A stretch of 64,000 bases of DNA from Tritrichomonas foetus. Lineage: Eukaryota; Parabasalia; Tritrichomonadida; Tritrichomonadidae. Location: the NCBI GenBank assembly GCA_001839685.1, contig MLAK01000713.1, positions 4,592 to 68,591 on the forward strand, written 5' to 3'. A program made the translations under genes and the position numbers. Of the stretch, positions 60,001 through 64,000 are shown piece by piece. The notes under the pieces were generated by a model. That model worked only from the letters and a program-made list of their open reading frames with translations. It was not told the DNA's origin and ran no database searches. Position 1 is the first letter of the stretch; each line of letters opens with the position of its first letter.

Positions 60001-61942
60001 TTTGTTGGTGGCAACAAACAGATAGCTCCAATAAGGAAATCATTGGTTGAGAGGTGAAAGATGGATATCGATAGTCACAATTAAACCCTAATGCTTCTAA
60101 ATTTGGACATTGAGATCGTTCATTTTTATATTTTGGAATTGGATTTTTGTTGAACTTATGAACTCCACTTCGAATAAAATACTCTAAAATAGAGGAACAT
60201 CCACCTTTAATCGCCATATAAAAAGTACATTCAGTAATTTGAACACTTTTTTTCACCAAATAATAAAAAATTTTTGGTGATCCTGAATAAGAAGCAAAAT
60301 CTATCAGCGGAACAAAACCATATGAAAAGAAATAAGGAACTAAAATTTTTAAATTATAATCAAACAACTCTTGATTATTTTTTGTTTGATTGTTTTGTGG
60401 AGATTCATTTTGTGAAGATTCATTTGATGGTAAAATATTTGTTAATTTTATGAATAGGTTCAAATCGTCGTTGAAAATTGCATTTGCAAGTGTGTTTGGT
60501 AAATTGTAACTCATTCGCAACTTGTCATTTATTAAATCGATCGTAAGTGGGATATTCGGATACAATTCTCGAATTTCTTTTATGAAATATGATGTAGAAC
60601 GACATAAATAAGACTTACTAGAGACTTTTGGATGTCCTATTTTTGAATAATTTTTGAGATGTGATAAAGGATAAGAATTCATCTTAATATCATCAAAATC
60701 AGCTAAATCGGAGTTTGATAGAATATTTTCAAATCGAAGATACAGAATGAAGTTGAAATATTCAAAATTATGAAATGTGTGAAAACCGTCCAAAAGATCT
60801 CGTCGTGAATTTATATAATAAGCTTCTGCGAAACTTGGAATTCGAATAAAAGTTTTTACAAAATCAGTAAAAATTCGTAAAGACTGGACTTTATCTTTAT
60901 TTTCAACCAATTTTTTACAGAATTTAGCTAAAATTCGATTACGTTTGTAACTGAATGAAGAAATAATGAAAATGTTGGCAATTAATTCTTTAACAGCTTC
61001 TTCATCATTGCACCATTCGGATGACAATATAGAATCAAGTGAGTGCTCAAAGTTATCTTCAGTTAAATTCATTAATAAGTCTTGAAGTTTGTTAACTTTG
61101 TCGATTAAAGGCTCTTTTTGGCGTAAGATTGAAATTCGAACTTGATGCTGTTTCATAAATTCTTTTATTGGTTGAATAAGATTATCGATTTGAAGATCTT
61201 CTGCAATTTTTAAAGCAGATTCAATATTTTTTGACATTAATTCCAAAACTTGTCCTCGGAAAAAATTGTGGAAAATTTTGAATTGTTTGGGATCTTCAAT
61301 TTCATAAACAAAAGATTTTGATGAAGGATTATTCAATCGGTGTTGATAGATAACATTAGAACAATTCACAGCAATTGAAGAGCAAAAGTAGCTTTTTTCA
61401 CCAATTTTGATTTCAAAGTCAGCTGCTTCATTTCGAATAAAATAAAGAAAATTTTCTTTGCAAAGCGTGAAACTACTTTTTGGAGGAGTTGGAAAATTTC
61501 TTCCAGTCGTACTAAATTGAACATTTAACCATTTTGGCACTTTTAGTATTTCCAGTTCTCTTAAAATTTTTTTTGCATTTTTTTTCTCACTAGCCAGGAA
61601 ATCTACTATTTCACCATTCAAAATTTTCCCTAATTTTGGAATAAAATTGCCAGAATCATCAGTTTGTAATTTGTATGATTGTAATGATGGGTTAGTTAAA
61701 AATAGCCTGGAAATTAAATGCGATAATGATGAGATAGCTTTTTGATTTACCATCACTTCCGCTTGATTTGTTATCAATTTGAAGTCCTTTGGGGCTCGAT
61801 TCATACATTCTTGAAGAGAATTTGCAATGGTCAATTTCGATAATAAAACTCGAGAAATGTCTGGGTTATATTTGTTGTTTTTGTTATTGCTTGTCAATGA
61901 TGCAACATTTGCTGGTGTTATTTTAAGAGTTTTAAATTCCAT
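57083..61942 (-). CDS. BTB-DUF3447-ankyrin giant protein, 1619 residues
   Basis: Intact member of the large trichomonad ankyrin family. Two BTB-like segments occur at about 52-135 and 170-265. The second is clearer (ADFEIKIGEKSYFCSSIAVN). Its C-terminal helix pair is ESALKIAEDLQIDNLIQPIK. The DUF3447 region follows (about 400-650; FASYSGSPKIFYYLVKKSVQ). From about 650 to 1600 are about 20 ankyrin repeats, for example NSGNTALIYSVMNGSIEIFK and NFYGRTALTFAAYLNNVYMT near 1200. BTB proteins usually act as adaptors for Cullin-3; the repeats would bind clients. No signal peptide is present. The family is known in trichomonads, but targets are unknown. Confidence 0.85.
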   Translation of the reverse strand: MEFKTLKITPANVASLTSNNKNNKYNPDISRVLLSKLTIANSLQECMNRAPKDFKLITNQAEVMVNQKAISSLSHLISRLFLTNPSLQSYKLQTDDSGNFIPKLGKILNGEIVDFLASEKKNAKKILRELEILKVPKWLNVQFSTTGRNFPTPPKSSFTLCKENFLYFIRNEAADFEIKIGEKSYFCSSIAVNCSNVIYQHRLNNPSSKSFVYEIEDPKQFKIFHNFFRGQVLELMSKNIESALKIAEDLQIDNLIQPIKEFMKQHQVRISILRQKEPLIDKVNKLQDLLMNLTEDNFEHSLDSILSSEWCNDEEAVKELIANIFIISSFSYKRNRILAKFCKKLVENKDKVQSLRIFTDFVKTFIRIPSFAEAYYINSRRDLLDGFHTFHNFEYFNFILYLRFENILSNSDLADFDDIKMNSYPLSHLKNYSKIGHPKVSSKSYLCRSTSYFIKEIRELYPNIPLTIDLINDKLRMSYNLPNTLANAIFNDDLNLFIKLTNILPSNESSQNESPQNNQTKNNQELFDYNLKILVPYFFSYGFVPLIDFASYSGSPKIFYYLVKKSVQITECTFYMAIKGGCSSILEYFIRSGVHKFNKNPIPKYKNERSQCPNLEALGFNCDYRYPSFTSQPMISLLELSVCCHQQKVFEELFKVSKMSQIKKSILTSIIYNNLKAFTYIIENLITFNSTDNLKEMGYSSAVGYSEFFELLISLFDTDKIIGHQNENPSFLYNFHLDETYFSSVHSTLTASKFGSIKIIEIIKNSSSYSTGLATTTAAVIAAFHQHLDLFNYLVKTFNVKLSDAVIIRLLETLFIMKNYHFTKAIDDAFVSKNIDEFNSPYIIKLMLIGYSHLQMTDKVKYFVEKMQNVYQSYSYENEFIIAAKNGDLEMTQFIQTLPINLENILLENFLVEMIQNNHLNTFEVVINAVPMEKHEYYVHFCLKYAMKYRKDDFVEFLLTFNVNLNELLSCAAYEGYLNVMQHIANNRAMTSIINYPTDEFDQPIFSAIKSGNQNIVEYLLTFDTLNLTFINKFNETTLDYAAKTRQYSIFILLFNTIMNATPNERDKKELINHAFLTFCLPKFIYSQKYYKKQYISFYPTYFMGLTKHKSIKTLQGYDQYPNVQAVDMYNSDNVSYLVERYPEYFCDEYDYSIENQFLDFFFGTQLLDFNYQNNGETFLINAVKAKRIDIVQKILAVHEQTKVNVNYYDNSGNTALIYSVMNGSIEIFKELMKCKDLDVNHRNFYGRTALTFAAYLNNVYMTHLLIHHPEFNAEKSNTVLAAASALMNDCQYLFNYILENLDFDINKTVKLYKIDMKEKKSSLNDLISDIEGENDDYMEISLLYVSLICKNLTNIKKVIEYKRFDMNRSNIIQSLFYAIAYVPNIEIAKYLLNFSKLDINCTYKGISLLETSIFAMNKENPKFVLEHPDFIPDPLILTKSLCLAIIKFSNEAASLICMNTNININDQCPSMNYINRGSKDFSDFQGKTPLTLAMKYNTKIIPYLFKVPSLDINAKNSNGTNALFVQNENAFQKIIYRTDININAYDNKGNSLLVYVIQSMNRQVGTLLKKGFDITVKNSDGKNIIQVIDPESDIDLSKASKGEIISILKKYYMEINSY

Positions 61943-62121
61943 TTGAACAAGGGAAAATGAAAGTGATGTAAATTAAAAGGAAAACCAGAATTTTTGAAAC
62001 AAAGGAAATATGACAAACCAAATTAGGATTCATTTTGAATGATTTATATCATATTTTGAATAAATCGAATCGATGCCTGATCATTTATATATCATAAGAA
62101 TGAGGCAATTCATCAACAAAA
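61943..62121. other. Divergent promoter of ankyrin giant and TAF9
   Basis: AT-rich; no additional gene. The palindrome at 62122 is listed separately. Confidence 0.4.
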
Positions 62122-62137
62122 GGTCAATTAATTGACC
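62122..62137 (+). promoter_or_regulatory. 16-bp palindrome GGTCA..TGACC before TAF9
   Basis: GGTCAATTAATTGACC is a perfect palindrome ending 60 bases before the preferred ATG, and joins GGTCA and TTGACC forms of the housekeeping motif in one site. Confidence 0.6.
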
Positions 62138-62197
62138 AATATTTTTTTTGGTACCACCCTAAAAAATATTCTAGGTTACTCAAAATCACGCTCATCA

Positions 62198-62587
62198 ATG
62201 TCTCAGCCAGCCAACATTCTCGAATTAATGAAACAATTACTTGCATCAATGGATATCAACGATTATGAACCAGCTGTCCCTCATATGCTTGTCGAACTCT
62301 TCTATCGCCACGTATCTGACGTATTAAAGGAAGCCCAACGAGCCTGCGACTTTAGAAAGCCACAAAATAAGGAAATAGGTGAAGACGACCTGAAACTTGC
62401 CACACAAGTCGTACTTCAGCAATCTCTTCTTCATACTCAACCGCTCGAAGCAATGCAATCCATCGCAAAGAAAATTAACCAGCAACCACTTCCACCAATT
62501 CCCGATGTTCCAGAAGTGATTCTTCCAAACGAAGAGACATCTCTACTCGAACCAAATTTCCAGATAGGAACACAACAACGCCAATAA
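62198..62587 (+). CDS. TAF9: TFIID/SAGA subunit TAF9
   Basis: Histone-fold subunit of TFIID and SAGA, 129 residues. Helices at about 5-85: LELMKQLLASMDINDYEPAV, then LVELFYRHVSDVLKEAQRAC, then EIGEDDLKLATQVVLQQSLL. A C-terminal linker NQQPLPPIPDVPEVILPNEE ends LLEPNFQI, matching the PLPLI...LPPDRYCLTAPNYRL segment of TAF9. It pairs with TAF6 in homologues. The frame is open from TTG at 62132, but the first ATG (62198) starts right at the domain, after the GGTCA palindrome. TFIID subunits are notably reduced in trichomonads, so this gene is of interest. Confidence 0.88.
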   Translation: MSQPANILELMKQLLASMDINDYEPAVPHMLVELFYRHVSDVLKEAQRACDFRKPQNKEIGEDDLKLATQVVLQQSLLHTQPLEAMQSIAKKINQQPLPPIPDVPEVILPNEETSLLEPNFQIGTQQRQ

Positions 62588-62769
62588 TTTCTATGACTAT
62601 ACAAATGTGGATAAAAAATAAAATTATTTCTTTTTTTCTTTTTCGTTTCAACTTTCATTTTTTTTCCTGATTATTCTTTTTTACAAGTTATTTGCTATTT
62701 ATTATTTCAAACCACATTTTGCAAATGAGAAGTAAAAATTATAAATGATATTTCTATATCGTGATAGTC
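62588..62769. other. Intergenic stretch
   Basis: A short T-rich flank after TAF9; no gene seen. Confidence 0.4.
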
Positions 62770-64000
62770 ATGACTAAATATTTCGAATGTGATTCGACTG
62801 GATACAAAATAATGAATGGAATGATGAACTGGAAAAATTGGTTAATAATCATTTTGAAAAGGTTTTAATTGTTGGTTTCAATTCTGAATGGTTTGATATT
62901 CGTTTATTTATGAAACTCTTACTTACAAAACATAAAAAGTTACTATTGTTAGTAATGGAAGGGAAGTATTGGTTACAAATGAAAAAATATGATTTTAAGT
63001 TATGATTTTCAAATATTTTTAAGTTTGTTGTTTCAATGAATTTAAGAGATTTTGTTACAACATTTAGAAATGAAAAAAACAGAGAATAAAATATTCTTTC
63101 CTTCTGAATGTATCAAGAGGAAAAATTTTTATGAAGTAATGAAAAAAAAGGAACCTTTCACCTAAGAAGACTTTTCTTAATCGTTAACAAAAATAACAAT
63201 AAGTAATTAAGTATATGAAAAATTTTTGAATGATGATTAGAAAATTCACAATAGATGACATTATATATGATATTATAATGAAAAAGATACCATTTTAATG
63301 ATTGAACCGATTAATAACTTAATAAATTGGTTTAATGATGAAGGAATAGATATGTTTAATGTTATTTCTTTATCAGGTAATGCTTCAATAATGAAATATA
63401 AAATGGTATATGATGATTTTGATTTAAATAAAGGTTATATCATTAAAGAAATACCTTTTGTTAAATCACTCAATACAAGGAAATAAAATGTATATGCCAG
63501 TGAAAATTATAGATTCAATGAAAGTTGAAAATGAGAACTAAAAGAAAAGAGCTTCTGCAATCATTTTTGAGAAAAGAAGATTTTCGAATGATGAAAATGA
63601 AATTAATGAAGCCTTTATTCATTGCAGAAGTGCAAAATCATATATAACCTTTTTATGAAAAGAAAAAAAACCAATATTTAGAGTTTCCACATTTAATACT
63701 AAATCTATTCAATATAAAAAAATAAGAAACAAGAGGAAAATTTAAGGTATATGACATATTGATAGATGTCATTTTTTCATTGATTCTATTAAGTCGATTA
63801 CAAAATTTATGAAACATACAGGATTTAGTAAATTTGATCCTTCAATAATGAAGAAAAGGCATAAAATGTCGAAAAATTAAAGATGAAGTATAGAAAGAAA
63901 AAGATAGAACTAAGTTAACGAGTTCATGAATTCCAGAATTTACTGGACAAATTTAAGATGAAATCTACAATAAATTAGTATAAATACATATGATAAAGGT
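62770..64000 (+). pseudogene. Decayed Maverick/Polinton DNA polymerase B
   Basis: Remnant of a protein-primed DNA polymerase of a Maverick-type DNA transposon, in broken plus-strand frames. Exonuclease-like ExoII motif VLIVGFNSEWFDIRLF (about 62860). Next, NLRDFVTTFRNEKN (about 63040) and IFFPSECIKRKNFYEVMKKK (about 63090) recall the FPYE...L region. Then ILMIEPINNLINWFNDEGID and MFNVISLSGNASIMKYKMV (63298-63410) recall the fixed D..SLPG..KY segment of these polymerases. Later pieces (from 63480) are not recognised and may belong to another part. Many stops and frame shifts; it runs off the right edge. Confidence 0.62.

Noticed and set aside
1..64000. tRNA or 5S genes in intergenic DNA
   Set aside because: No B-box (GGTTCRANNCC) with a matching A-box was found by eye; short degenerate cases could be missed.

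Overview
The window is AT-rich nuclear DNA from a flagellated protist. It most resembles a trichomonad, probably Tritrichomonas. Large, almost entirely intron-free genes lie densely on both strands. There are DUF3447/ankyrin genes and several decayed copies of them, a decayed Maverick/Polinton DNA polymerase B, many protein kinases, giant coiled-coil proteins, a GT61 glycosyltransferase and axonemal proteins (EFHC1, LRRC71, FAM184 types). No rRNA, tRNA, CRISPR or bacterial operon structure was seen. The organism is inferred from gene content, not from a database match.

Layout. 1-8.6 kb: SYF2, an SLC35E3-like transporter, a 66-residue protein, RRP4, a GDP-fucose-type transporter, and a coiled-coil protein with a long acidic Glu/Lys tail. 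8.8-13.3 kb: a coiled-coil protein, a CDK, and an unknown protein with a possible upstream exon. 13.6-17.2 kb: a broken DUF3447/ankyrin gene and a second decayed gene. 17.6-29.2 kb: Polo kinase and an SFI1-like protein (divergent pair), a 1665-residue coiled-coil protein, a beta-propeller-like protein and a small kinase. 30.4-37.1 kb: prolyl-tRNA synthetase, a SAP protein, a small coiled-coil protein and a secreted GH95 fucosidase. 37.4-40.9 kb: a kinase-fold/armadillo protein that lacks the catalytic Asp. 41.4-42.75 kb: a DUF3447 pseudogene and a 37-base A run. 42.9-51.4 kb: LRRC71, EFHC1, a GT61 transferase, and a FAM184-like gene split by an in-frame TGA. 51.5-62.6 kb: a DUF3447 pseudogene, a 1348-residue unknown protein, an intact BTB/DUF3447/ankyrin giant, and TAF9. 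62.77-64 kb: the Maverick polymerase remnant.

How the genes fit together. Two short motifs recur just upstream of start codons, and they seem to separate genes by job. ACGTTWA (read in the gene direction) precedes mostly cytoskeletal, flagellar and mitotic genes: Polo kinase, SFI1-like, EFHC1, LRRC71, FAM184-like, both giant coiled-coil genes, the armadillo kinase and the 66-residue protein. TTGACC/GGTCA with GGCCAA precedes mostly housekeeping and secretory genes: SYF2, RRP4, prolyl-tRNA synthetase, TAF9, GT61 and the GDP-fucose-type transporter. This possible two-class promoter code is the most interesting observation here. It also helps choose start codons. Several start codons given here are the first ATG, downstream of a non-ATG codon that also keeps the frame open.
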